NCBI RefSeq assembly: GCF_009792315.1
Contig: NZ_CP045542.1
Coordinates: 62,001-126,000 of the forward strand
Direction of reading: 5' to 3'
From: Mycoplasma sp. NEAQ87857
GTDB taxonomy: Bacteria > Bacillota_I > Bacilli_A > Mycoplasmatales > Metamycoplasmataceae
DNA: 64,000 nucleotides
Numbering within the stretch: position 1 is the first letter of the stretch; every line of letters starts with the position of its first letter. The notes beneath the pieces are model-generated. The model did no database searches. It saw only the letters and a program-made list of their open reading frames with translations, and was not told where the DNA came from. Positions 21,190-32,969 of the stretch are shown here, piece after piece. Made by a program: the position numbers and the translations under genes.

Positions 21190-23052
21190 CCTGAGTTTCC
21201 AAGTTTTAACAAAAAACGATAAAAAGAGCATTTTATTGCTCTTTTTTTAACTTTTTCAAAAATTTACATTGTAATTTAAGGTTTTTGAGTTTCTAATATC
21301 TTTTTGATAATAGCAAAATCATTTAAATATTGCATATTATCTTTATTTTCTATTAATTTTTCAGTGATAATTTTTGAATTTATCACTTCAACATATTTAT
21401 TAGCACTTAAAATTGCTTTTATTAATCTTGTGTTAGTAAATCTTTCGTTTTTAACACCTAATACAGGTTCTAAGTTTTTATTTACTAAAGTTAGTAAATA
21501 TCTCATAAGAACCAATGATATAAAGCATAAAAGAAAATATCCTTCAATGTGTTTGTCACTTCGCACATACACAGGTCTGATTCTTAAAGCGTTTTTTAAT
21601 GTTCTAAAGTTTTCTTCAACTTGTCATTGTTTTGCATATAAATCAACAACATCTTGAACTGTAAGATCGTGTCTTGATGTTTCGTAAGCGTATAAACCAT
21701 CAAACTTTTTATCTCTCTCGATTTTTTCATAATCTAACTTGTATGAAGTTGTTTTACCATTTTCAATTTCTTTAAAGAATTTGTATTTTTTACCAGCAAG
21801 CAAATCAGCTTGAGCAACAATACCATTTTTAGCTTTTTTATTGAAATTATCAATAAGAATTTGTCTATCTTGTTTATCTTTTTTAGCACGTTTTTCACTA
21901 TAAGTTATTATTCTACGTCTAGTTCTTCCGTTTGGACGTTTTTTCTGTCATAGCGATTCATAAGTTTCTTCTTTAAATTTAAAATTATCTAAATCAACAT
22001 ATCCTTCAGGATCTTGAGCGAATAATTTAGTTCTTTTAGTAGCGATTTTTAATCTGTAAGAGATTATAAAATCTATATTATTTTGTTCTAGAAATCTAAT
22101 GTTTTTATTAGTACTCATTCCTCTATCAGCAATTATTGTAACCATTCTAACATTGTAAATTTTCTTGATTTCATTGATAAATGGAATGAAAGTATTTGGA
22201 TCAGCTGTATTACCTTTAAATAATTTGTAATGGATTGGAATACCATTTTCATCAGTGATTAAACCTACTACAATTTGATCTTCTTTGAATTTTCCATCTT
22301 TTGAATATCCTGGATGTTTAAGTCCTAAACTTGTAAAAGTCTCAAAATATACAGTTGATGAATCAAATCACATTACATCAACAGATCTTAGGTTTTTAGA
22401 AATTAACGAATTATTGATGTTTTTTAAAATAGTTGTTTTATTATCTGAAAGATAATCTAAAGAGTTGTAAAATGTAGTCTTTTTTGAATCAAATTCAATT
22501 TCATAATCAGGAATACTTTCAAAAGTTTTAATAAGACTTTGTTGTTTTAGGATACGTGTTGAAATTATAAATTTCAATATTTTTATTAATTCTTTTGATC
22601 TTGTTTCTTTTGTCTTCTCAAAAATATCCAAGTCATCAATTGTGTTAAATAAAACTTGATGACCATAATTAACAACTTTTGATTCAACAACTGAATTTTT
22701 AAGAACTTTATTTACTTCTTGCAAAATTTTGTCTTTAGGTCATTCAGGATCTCAACTAACACAAGCTTCTTTTAAGAGATTAATTGGGTCTTTTGTAGAT
22801 TTTTCTAATTTTTCTAAATTCCCCAAACCAATACTTCTCTTATAACCTCTAGCATGACCATTTGAGATAGCTGCTGTGATGTAGTATGTGTCTTTTCTTT
22901 TACTTCTAACAATAATTCACTTTTCTTTTTTCATACTCCTAATTATACCATAATTACAATGTAATTATGTGGAAAAAATAATTTTTTTACTATACGTAGT
23001 ATAGTAAGTGTGGAAAAGTGCTAAAAAATTGGTCAAAACTTGGAAACACAGG
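21190..23052 (-). mobile_element. IS1634-like insertion sequence, copy B
   Basis: 1863 bp, same length and terminal repeats as copy A (CCTGAGTTTCC at 21190; GGAAACACAGG ending 23052) but in the opposite orientation. Its right flank is the 127-bp repeat S, present inverted beside copy A. The pair can support inversion of the 16.3 kb between them. Confidence 0.93.
21276..22934 (-). CDS. IS1634-family DDE transposase, copy B
   Basis: 552 residues, same protein as the copy A transposase in every stretch I compared (same N- and C-terminal fragments, VMWFDSS, ADRGMS, WQVEENFRTLK). A few silent or near-silent base differences are visible, for example near 21660-21690, so the copies have not been fully homogenised. 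The start ATG follows TTAGGAGT. Confidence 0.93.
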
Positions 23053-23179
23053 ATAATACCATTTCAACTTATATTTACATTTGTATTAATTTTATCAACT
23101 AGTTTATTAATAGAATTAATTTTTAACATTTGAATTATTTGATGGAAGTTATATAAAATAAAGTTGTTTAAAGAAACAT
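23053..23179. repeat. 127-bp repeat S flanking IS copy B
   Basis: Reverse complement of 4856-4982. Here it continues outward into the rest of its parent reading frame: on the minus strand from about 23230 an open stretch containing IWFEWYLKN runs into S and up to the IS, so this side holds the longer remnant of the decayed gene. The stretch to 23274 holds nothing else. Confidence 0.85.
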
Positions 23180-23274
23180 TTTTTAAATATCATTCAAATC
23201 ATATTAAGATATTTTGAATTTTACTTTATTTTAATATCAAGATTATATTTAAATAAAAAAGTATTAATTAAGGT

Positions 23275-25314
23275 TTATTTTTTAAACTTAGGGAAATTTA
23301 GTTTTCAATTTGTATTAAATACTCTTGTAGAAACTTGAATAAAGTTATTTGAATCAAGATTTTGTAATATTTCTACTATAAATTTATATGACTCAATATT
23401 ATATGCAAGAAAATCAGGTAGATTATCATATTTTTGTTGTTTATTTAATATAAAAGCACAATGAACTCATTTATTAAATACTGTTTGAGTATGTTTAATT
23501 AAACCATTTAAAGTTTTATCAAAATCTATTTTGAACTTATGTAATACATACTTATTTATATGATCATTATCTAGAACAACATTTTTATAAAAACTTTTTC
23601 CTGGTACTTTTTGTGTGATAATACTAAAAATAGAATATTCACCTATAAAACCTTTAATTATATTTTTAACTAATTCCATATTTAAAACTTCGTTCATATT
23701 AAACTCATCTAAATAAATGATTCCTAAACTTCTAAATCAATTAAGTAATTTAACTATTGAATTTAATTGTTTAGAACTACTATCTAATGCGTTATTATCA
23801 GCTACATAAGTTATATTATCATTTGAATAAGAAAATGTAATATTGTTTTTGCAACTTTCTATTAAAAATGTTAAGTAATCGATAAATATAATGTTAATGA
23901 TATATTGACTTAGGTTTCTTAAATTAGAATAAATTACATTAAATTGAAAGTTATTGTTAATGATTAACTCTTCATTTTGTTTTAAAATTTCATTAATAAA
24001 TGTTTCACCTTTAAATTTAACAGAATACTCACACATATTATTTATCTCATCATTCATCAATCTTTTATCTCTTATTAAGTCATTAGTTTCAATATTAGTT
24101 TTTTTGATTAATTTAGATAATTTATATAAGTTTTTGTTATTAAATTTAAAGATATCTTGAATAACATCCACTAATGCAAAATCCTTTCTTTTAAATTGAA
24201 TAGTTGCAAAGAAAATATCACCAACAAGCTCAAAATTAATGTTTTTAGTTGTTTTTAATAAATCTTTTTCATCTAATTTAATTAAGAATTCAAAGATTGA
24301 ATTAGTTTTAACATCATCATCTGCTTTGTGTTTATTAACTCACATTCTTTGCTCACTATCAAACTCTAAATCAATGATTTCTTTTAAGTTATATGCATTT
24401 TTAACTTTTAAATTAGAATAACCAATATTTAAAAAAGTGTTTAAGTTGCTTTTTGAATATTTAGAAACCTTGTTCTCATAACAAAACTCGTGAAAGTATG
24501 TTTTATAAACATTAGAGTAATCTTTATATAAATCATTTTTTCTCTGAAAAGATAATCTTGTTTCTAATGTACTATAATCCTTTTCATAACTTCATTCACT
24601 TTGACTAAAAGCTTGATACAAAAAGCAAGATTCCTTATAATCCTTATAGAACTCTTTTATAGTTTTACCAAATTTATTAAAGATATAATCTTTGTATTTA
24701 GCCAACTCATCAAGAGTTTTAATATTGTTTTCAACCATTGAAGTAAAAACGTTAGATAAATAAATTCCTTTATTATAAGTGGTTTTTAAATTAATTTCAG
24801 GAGTGAAAATATTATTAGAGACAATATTGTTAATTAATGTTTTATCAATATATTTAATATTAACTTCGTTAATGATATTGTTTTCTACATTTTTAAGATA
24901 TTCATTAATTTCATCTAATTTATCAATATCTTCTTCGATTGTAGTAAAACCAAAATCAAATATATCTTGGTATTTTTCTTTTTGGTAAAGGAATTTTAAA
25001 ATTAACACTCTTCTGTTTCCATCAACTACAATATCATTACCATTTTCATCTTGATAAACATAAATGTTTTCATTTGGATATCATTTATCTTTTAAAGATA
25101 AAAATAACTTATAAAACGCATTAACATCATAGTTGATAAGTTCTCAAATGATATCATCATCTATTTTATCTTTTAAAATGGTATTTTTAAACTTGTCATA
25201 CTTTTGATTTTTATCTAAAAATTCTTTTAAAAAGTCTTTAGTAAAGTAGTTTTGCTCTGCTGTTCTAAAGTCAATTAATGATAATTTAAGATTTTTTAAT
25301 TGTTCCAATGTCAT
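23275..25314 (-). CDS. DGN-R family protein 1 (ParB/DUF262-like N-terminus)
   Basis: 679 residues, no signal peptide. It begins MTLEQLKNLKLSLIDFR. Near residues 97-115 it has VYQDENGNDIVVDGNRRVLI, a motif shaped like the DGN-R or DGQQR loop of ParB/sulfiredoxin-fold and DUF262 nucleotide-using proteins. The remaining ~550 residues are helical, with recurring INNNFQFN-Y-SNLR and KWVHCAF blocks shared with the two paralogues at 28403 and 30623. The family is unknown to me; nuclease or NTPase activity is only inferred from the motif. It has its own promoter inside the palindrome at 25354-25387. Confidence 0.7.
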
Positions 25315-25353
25315 AATTACTCCCCTAATTATTAAAATAAATGTATAAGGTTA

Positions 25354-25387
25354 TTTAATATAATTTAATTTATTAAATTATATTAAA
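25354..25387. promoter_or_regulatory. 34-bp palindrome over the promoter of DGN-R protein 1
   Basis: TTTAATATAATTTAAT, two bases, then its exact inverse. It contains TATAAT on both strands. The same perfect palindrome stands before the second paralogue (30515-30548) and a degenerate one before the third (about 32730-32757), each about 40-55 bases ahead of the start codon and preceded by AAGGTTA. This is probably a private operator for this gene family. Confidence 0.6.
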
Positions 25388-25412
25388 TTTTAGAACAATA
25401 TAAATAAATATA

Positions 25413-25447
25413 CAAAAAATCACCTTAAGGTTAAAAGGTGATTTTTT
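25413..25447 (-). terminator. Terminator of the 844-residue lipoprotein gene
   Basis: AAAAAATCACCTT and its inverse AAGGTGATTTTTT form a hairpin followed by T on the minus strand, about 80 bases after the stop at 25528. The stretch 25388-25527 holds nothing else. Confidence 0.7.
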
Positions 25448-25527
25448 AATATTTTAAAAGAAATAGATGTTATCGATTTTAATATTAAAAACTTATATAT
25501 GAGTTTTAAAAATATTTTTTATTTCTA

Positions 25528-28062
25528 TTATTCTGTTCCTTCATCGCTAATCCCAATATAATCTTTTAAAAAGATATCTCAAAGAATTTTAGGTACTGAA
25601 TAAGTGTTATAGTCGTTTTCATATTGTTTTATGGTTGTTATAAAAGCACATAATCAGTCAAATTTTTCTTTGTACTTTTTAACGTTATTAAAACTCCCTT
25701 TTTGAAATTCTTTAATTAAGATTTCTTCATTAAAATCTTTATATTTTTCTTTGAATAGAATTTCAATCATTTTATCTAACTTATCACGTGTAATATCTAC
25801 TTTTTCAATACTATCATCATTATAAATTTCAAATTCCTTAATTAATTCTTGTCTTTCTACATTAGTTGTTTTATCACTTCATCATCTAAAATCAAAATCA
25901 CTATAATGATCTGGTATTTCATTATAATCATATGAAGAAAGTTTTTCAAATTTTGATATATAGTATTTTCTATCTTCATCATCACTTACTTTTAATAATA
26001 AGTTTTTTAAGATATATAAATAATCATTAAGCACATCGTCTAATTTTTCAAAGTTTTTAATAAAATTTCTCATAAAAGAATTTGTGATTTGTTTGGGATT
26101 TGGATTTTGTTTGTAATATCCATTTTTTATTCAATAATTTTTAATATTTATTAAACTTTTTGCTACAGCTCATTCTTCTCATTGTAATCCAAAATTAAAA
26201 AGTAAATTTTCCTTAAAAATTACATCCTTTTTATCTTTGTTATTAAGGTATTTTTTAGCTGCATATAAAAATATATGTTTATATTCTTCATTATTATGTT
26301 CAATGATTTTTGTATCGTAATTGCTGTCATTATACTTAGGTCAATCAAATGGTCCAATTTTATCTAAATTCATTAATACACCATTATTAAACAATTCATT
26401 AATAATGTTTCTTAACTCATCATCTACTAATTTTAAATAATCTTCTGCTTTTATTTCTAAATCAACATTTAGACTAACATTTAAATCATTAAATTCTTTT
26501 TCTTTTTCTAGTAATCAGGCTATGTTTTTATTAATTTCATTTAACCTTTTTACATAATCATTACTATGAGTTTTTTCAATATGATTGTTTTCATCAGGAT
26601 GATTGTCAAATCCAAACTCTGTATCAACAAATAAACGATTATCTAGAACTAATCATCATCAATTACTATGATCACCTTTTTCATAATAATCTTTAATATC
26701 ACTAAAATTGAAATTTCTTGCATTGCCGTCTAATTTCTTTGTCATCTTAATAAATTGTAATTTTGGATTAAGACCATTTAATTCTTTAGAATTATCATTA
26801 TTGATAACATATCAAGCTTTTTGCATTATTTTTTTAATAGCCTCATCCTTAATTTTAGAAACCAATGAAAAGTTTATATTATTGAATCAACGATTTGATA
26901 ATGCAAAATACATAACATCATTACTTTGTCAATCTAAAACCTTAGGAATTGAATTTGAAAATTCAGCAAATTCTTCAAATAATTCTTTACCATTAAATTT
27001 ACTATAAAAGTTTAAGAAGTATCAAACTTTATAAACGCTTAACATTTTTTCATATTTTTCTTCTTGAGAAAAAGCGTTTCAAAGATCATTAAATCTTCAA
27101 GCTGACATATTTCCATCATAACTAAACTCTAAATATTTATCAAAAGCTTCTAAGGTATTTATTAATTCTTGTAATGTGGTTTCTGCTGTTGGTACTTTAT
27201 ATTCATTAATCTTTATTCGCACAGGGTTTAAAAGTGTGTTTTCATCAATAGTTTTAATTTTATTAGGTTCTTTTAAAGAAATTTTTTCTTCTTTATTTCT
27301 TACATCAAAAATAAATTGTCCATAATATTCTAAATAACCTTTTAAATTTATTAAAAAATCTGGAATTCTATAATTGGCTCTATTTTTTAAGTCTTTATAA
27401 TTTGAAAAACGATTTACATATGCTGTTATTGGATTATTACCCATATGTAAAGGTTTTGTCTCATATGTATTTAAATAATCACAACTTCTATCGTATCAAA
27501 TGTTATTTATTTCACCTGATTTTGCAGCTTGAATAAAATCTATTTTTTGAATATTTTCTGCTTCTAAAGGTAAAGGGATTTTGACTTTAATATCATCTTT
27601 TTCAACTTCTAAAGTAATATTTTTGTTTCTTAAACCATTAGGAGTATATAAATCACTTACTATTCTAACTTTTAATTTATTATTTAAATCATCAACATTT
27701 GATAAATCTAATTTTTTATCTGTTGGGAAAGAAAAATCAATCATCTCATTAGGAATAATTAATAAATCTTCTAAAGGGTTAAAAGTATTATTTCCTTTTC
27801 TAACTTCTTCAGCTAATTTGTTTGATAATCTAATTGAATTATCTTTTAATACTTCATTAATAAAATAATTTTTTAATTCTTCTTGTTTATCTAAAACAAT
27901 TGACAAACTAGTATTAGATGTATTATTATTTAAATTTTCAATAGGTTTAGTTTTAAGCTCATTATCTTTCTTATTACTACATCCAATAGCAACCCCAGTT
28001 GTTGTAATAACAATTGGAGCTACTATTGCTATTGGAAAGATTATTTTTCATTTCTTTTTCAT
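25528..28062 (-). CDS. Large lipoprotein, function unknown
   Basis: 844 residues. Signal peptide with a Lys-rich start, hydrophobic core and lipobox AIGC (Cys near 28), so the protein is anchored on the outer face of the membrane. The mature part is Asn/Lys/Asp-rich and unusually rich in Trp, many encoded by TGA (for example SNWWWLV). No enzyme motif recognised. ICE lipoproteins of this type are thought to act in cell contact or antigenic display; this is family knowledge, not visible here. The ATG follows AAGGAGATAAAT; the promoter with the ICE operator lies near 28226. Confidence 0.75.
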
Positions 28063-28402
28063 TATATTTATCTCCTTAATAAAAAAATGTTAGTTCATTA
28101 ATCTAAAAACATATTTTTAGGTTAATGAACTAATTGTTTAAATTGTTTGTTTTTTAAATAAAAAACCATAAAGTAGTTATGGTTAATCAATATTAGTTAT
28201 TGCATACATCTATTTTACCACAATATGAAAACGTTTCCATATTATTATTAATTGATTTTTGGTAAAGGAAAGAAATAAATTAGTATTTAAAATAACGCAC
28301 CCAAAGTGATATATTTTTGGATACATTATTTAATTAATAAAAAGTAATTAAACAGCTTTAAAAGTTGGTTTAAACTCAAAACAAAACAAAAAAAATCACT
28401 CT
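28063..28402. promoter_or_regulatory. Intergenic region with ICE operator and hairpins
   Basis: No gene seen. Operator TGAAAACGTTTCCA at 28226-28239 lies upstream of the lipoprotein. A hairpin GTTCATTAATCTAAAAA with a near-perfect inverse at 28093-28131 and a smaller one at 28157-28182 lie in its transcribed leader. AATAACGCACCCAAA at 28292 resembles the terminator at 6191. A further hairpin, AAAATCACTCTT/AAGAGTGATTTT at 28392-28421, overlaps the stop of the next gene and terminates it. Confidence 0.55.
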
Positions 28403-30460
28403 TTAATTTAAGAGTGATTTTACTTTAGTTTTATTAATTAGATTAAATGAATTAACAACTTTAAATAGTTCTTTTGAACTATTTATAAAGTTAGTTATGT
28501 TTAATTTTGATAACATATATAAAATTCATTTATAAACTTTGATATTTTCTTCCATAAACTCAATTAAGTCATTATATTTATCTTGATTAGCTATTAAAAA
28601 AGCACAATGAACTCATTTGTTTAAAACATTAGTTGTAGCAAAAATTAATTTAGGTAATAATAACATTAAATCTAAATTGAATTTTTCCTTAACATAGTTA
28701 TTAAAATCTGGATTATCAACAACAACCATATCAAAGAAATTTTGAGTAATAGTGAATTGAGTCAATATGGTATATTCTTTATTATATTTTCCTAAGAAGC
28801 TTTGAGTAATAGCAGAAACAAGGTTCTTATTAAAAACATCATCTAACATATTGTTTTGTATAACTTTTTTATTTAATTTATAAATATAATTTAAGATTTT
28901 TATTCTAGATTCTAAATGTTCTTCATTAATCTGGTTTTTTACTAAAATTATTTTCTTATTCATAACTTTAATAGGTTTATCATTTCTTAAAGTGATTAAG
29001 AATTTTAAATAATCTAAGTAAATAACATTGATAATATATTGAATAATAGATCTTAAGTTAGAATATAAAACATTAAACAAGAAATTATTATTTATTAATA
29101 AATCATCATTTTGTTCAAGAAGAAAATGTAAAAACTTTTCTTCTTGAAATTTATTTTGAAATTTATTAATATCTTCTATTTCATCATTGATTCTTATTTT
29201 AGTTCAAATAAGATCTTCAATTTCAACTTGTTGTTCATCAACCATATTATGTAATTTCTTTAAGTTATCAGAGTTAAATTTAAAAATATCTTGAATGACA
29301 TCAGCTAATTTAAATTCTTTTTTAGGTAAGTGAACATATCTAAAAAATAAATTAGATAATTCATCAGGATTTATCTTTTTACTAGTAGTTAATAAATTTT
29401 CTTTATCTAATTCTAAAATAAATTTAAATAAAGAATACATAGTCTTTTGTTTGTCATCTTCTAATATGTTAAGTCATTGTCTTAAGTCATCATTAAATTG
29501 GAATTTGATTAAATCATCGAATTTATAATCGTTTTTTGTTAAACTTAATCCTGCATAACCATATTTAAAATATCAATTAACGTTATTTAGTGTGAATTTA
29601 GACACTTTATTTGAAAAGCAAAAGCTATAAAAACGGTTCTTGTATGAGTTGTATTCTTGGTATGGGTCTTTAGAAAGAACAAAAAGCATATTTTCGTCAT
29701 CATATCAACCATAACCATTATCTTCATCTTCGATTCAATCAGTTTTTAAGAAAGTTTGATATAAAAAACAAGCATCTTGATAGTCTTTGAAGAATTCTTT
29801 TGCATCTTTTTTAAATGGGTTAAAGATTTTTGCTTCATATTCTTTGTATTGTTCAAGTGTTTTAATACCTTTTTCAATAAAAGTTGAAAAAATATTAAAT
29901 AAATAAATTCCTTTGTTGTAAGAAAGTTTAAGTTTTTCACGGTCTGGGAACATATTTTCTAGAAGAATACTTTGGATATCTTGTTCATTTACATATTCAA
30001 ACTTTACTTGTTCTATTAATTTTGAGTCATTAGAAAATTTTTTAAGTTTTTCAATGATTTCAAACCATAAGTTATTATTTTTTCAATCATAAACTCAATC
30101 ATAGTCATTCATAAATTTTAACTTTTTGAGTTTATATAACAACATTAAAATCAATGCTCTTTTATTACCATCAACAATGATTTCATTACCTTGTTTATCT
30201 TTATAAACTTTAATGGTTTCTCTAGGGTCTCACTTTGATGAAATAGAATCAAAAAGTTTGTTAAATAAAACAGTATCTGTATATGCAATTACTCCAATAA
30301 TATTGTTAATTCTATTGCTATTTTCTTCGTTATTTGGATCTAAATAACGCTCATTTACCTTTAAAAACTCTTTAGTATAGTCTAAATCGATAATGTTTCT
30401 TGCTGCTACTCTAAAATCTGTTAAAGAGAATTTAAGGTTGTTTAATTGTTCTAAGGTCAT
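28403..30460 (-). CDS. DGN-R family protein 2 (ParB/DUF262-like N-terminus)
   Basis: 685 residues, paralogue of the genes at 23275 and 30623. VYKDKQGNEIIVDGNKRALI spans about 86-104, with DGNKR at 97-101. Shared blocks: YNKGIYLFNIFSTFIE near 190, FFKDYQDACFLYQ, FNVLYSNLRSIIQYIINVIY and a C-terminal NKWVHCAFLI. ATG 30460 is chosen to match MTLEQL in the paralogues; ATG 30463 and a GTG precede it. It stands alone between its own palindromic promoter and terminator. Confidence 0.7.
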
Positions 30461-30514
30461 CATCACTCCTAATTATTAATATGAATATATTATTAATATG
30501 AATATATAAGGTTA

Positions 30515-30548
30515 TTTAATATAATTTAATATATTAAATTATATTAAA
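30515..30548. promoter_or_regulatory. 34-bp perfect palindrome before DGN-R protein 2
   Basis: Two perfectly inverse 16-base arms (TTTAATATAATTTAAT) around AT, including TATAAT. Same as the element at 25354-25387. The previous gene's terminator, CCACTTAG...CTAAGTGG, lies at about 30607-30632, overlapping that gene's stop. Confidence 0.6.
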
Positions 30549-30622
30549 TTCTTTAATAATGTCAATCATTAAAGTGAAATCTATTTATTTTATTAAGATA
30601 ATAAAACCACTTAGTAGTTAAT

Positions 30623-32683
30623 CTAAGTGGTTGATGATTTAATTAAATAGATTTTTCCAGCAGATTTAAACAATTCTTTAGATGTGTTAGAAAAGTTTTT
30701 AACATTAATTGTTTTTAACATATTAAGTATATTTTTATAGGTGAATATATTAAGTTTTAAAAAAGCTACTAGATCTGCATAACTATCATAATTAGTGATT
30801 AAGAACGAACAATGAACCCACTTATTTAGTACTTGTTTAGTATCATTGATTAAAGATGGTATTAAGGTATTAAAATCTAAATTAAACTTGTCTTTAACAT
30901 ATTGAACAAAATCATTATTATTTTCCACTACTTCTTCATAGAATTTAGTAGTTATAGTCATTTGTGTTGCGGGTGTGAAGTTTTTATCATAGCTTCCAAA
31001 GAAACTTCTAGTAATATTAGAAATAATTTTATCATTGTAAAAACCACTTAAATTATAAGGCTCATCTAATTTCAAACCTGTTAATTGTAAGTTAAAATTA
31101 CAAATTCTTAATTTAGAAGCTAAATGGGTATATTCAAAAAGAAGAGTTGGGTCAGCTATCTCAAATTTTTTATTTCCTTTTATATTAACTAAATTAATAT
31201 CATTTTCAATTTCCTTAGTAAGAAATGTTAAATAATCAAGGTAAATAATATTAATAATATATTGGATAATAGCTCTTAAATTAGAATAAAAGACATTAAA
31301 TTGAAAGTTATTATTAGATAATAACTCTTCATTTTGTTTTAACAAGTAATTAATAAACGAATCACTTTTTAAATGACTAGAGAATTTATTAATGCGAGAA
31401 ACACCATCATTAATTCTTTGTTTAAGATAGATTAGATCGTGAATTTTGGTTTGATTTAAATCAACTAAATCTTCTAATTTACTTAAATTTTTTGCATCCA
31501 ATTTAAATATTTCTTGGATAATGTCTTTAATTTCGAACTGTTTTCTTTTTAAATTAACGTGTCTATAAAAATATTCTGTTAATGTTGTAGGTTCAATGGT
31601 TCTGGTTGTTTTTAATAACTCGTCTCTATCTAATTCGTGAATGAAATTAAAAATAGATTCTGTTTTTTTGTAGTCATCTTTTTGACAAATGTTAATTCAT
31701 TTTCTTGACTCAGTATCAAATTCAAACTTAATTACTTGATCAAATTTATAAGTGTTAGGAAAAAAGTTCTCTCTATAACCATATTTTAAATATCACATTA
31801 TATTATTCATTGCATATTTAGAAACCTTATTTTCATAACAAAAATTGTAAAATAACTTTTTAAATACTTCATAATCATTATAAAAATCTTTAAAAAAGAC
31901 TCAATCAAATGATAAAGGTTCAATATAGCAAAATTTATCATCTGGACAAGTAAGAGTAGATTGAAATACTTGATATAAGAAGCAAGCTTCTTTATAATCT
32001 TTGAAAAAGTCCTTTGCATCTTTATTAAATGGGTTAAAAATAAATGCTTGGTTTGCTTTGTATTGTTCAAGGGTTTTAATATCATTTTCAATAAAGGTTG
32101 AAAAGATATTAAATAAGTAAATACCTTTATTGTAGTTAGTTTTTAATTGTTCTTTTAAAGGGAATAGGTTATTTAAAATAGTTGAATGAATTTCATCTTT
32201 TTTAAGATATTCAATTTCAACTTGATTAAGCAAATCATTAGTAAGATTAAACTTATTAATCTTATCTTTAATATCAAATAAAACACCAAGATCTTTATCT
32301 TCTACCCTAAAATTGTAATTATAGTAAGAATAATCAGCTCAATCAACTAGATCTTTGGTTTTATATAAAAGCATTAAGATTAATGCTCTAACATTACCAT
32401 CAACAATTAAATCATTACCATTATCATCTTGATAAACTTTAATGGTTTCTTTAACGTCTCATTTAGTCAAAATAGAATTTAAAAGTTTATCAAAAAGATA
32501 AAAATCTTTATAGATCATTTGACCTATATTAAAGTTTAATTTTCTAGTGTATTCATTTGCTGATTTATATAATTCATTTTCTTGTAAAAACTCATTTGTT
32601 AAATTGAAGTTAAACAAGTTTTTGTTTGCGATTTTAAAGTTAATAAGTGAAAGTTTAAGGTTATTTAATTGTTCTAAGGTCAT
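30623..32683 (-). CDS. DGN-R family protein 3 (ParB/DUF262-like N-terminus)
   Basis: 686 residues, third paralogue. VYQDDNGNDLIVDGNVRALI holds the motif, with Val in place of the basic residue before Arg. Shared blocks: YNKGIYLFNIFSTFIEND, FFKDYKEACFLYQ, NNNFQFNVFYSNLRAIIQYI, NKWVHCSFLI. The three proteins are alignable from end to end but clearly diverged, so the duplications are old or under diversifying selection. Function unknown. Confidence 0.7.
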
Positions 32684-32969
32684 TGTATTTACTCCTTAAT
32701 TATGATGTGAATTTGTTAATGTTTTGTTGTTTAATTTAGTTAATTAAATTATATAAAAATCTAAGTTTTAGATCATTAGAAACATCAAAATCTTGATCTA
32801 TTAGATAAAAGGTTTTTAGGTCATTTAAAGAGCTTTTAAAAAGCTTGTAAAGCGTTTTTAAACTCTAAAAGTAATTTATTACCATTAATATGTTTTAAGT
32901 GCTTTAAAACGCATTTAAACCCTTATTAAGTATTAAAAAACCACCTAGTAGGTGGTTTTTGTATCTAAA
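32684..32969. other. Intergenic region with decayed fragment and terminator
   Basis: It holds a degenerate copy of the family palindrome (about 32730-32757). At 32850-32930, on the minus strand, a short reading frame contains CVLKHLKHINGN and resembles DNA at about 5030-5070, so it is a remnant of a repeated gene. Terminator AACCACCTAG/TAGGTGGTT plus T-run lies at about 32938-32959. Confidence 0.5.
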
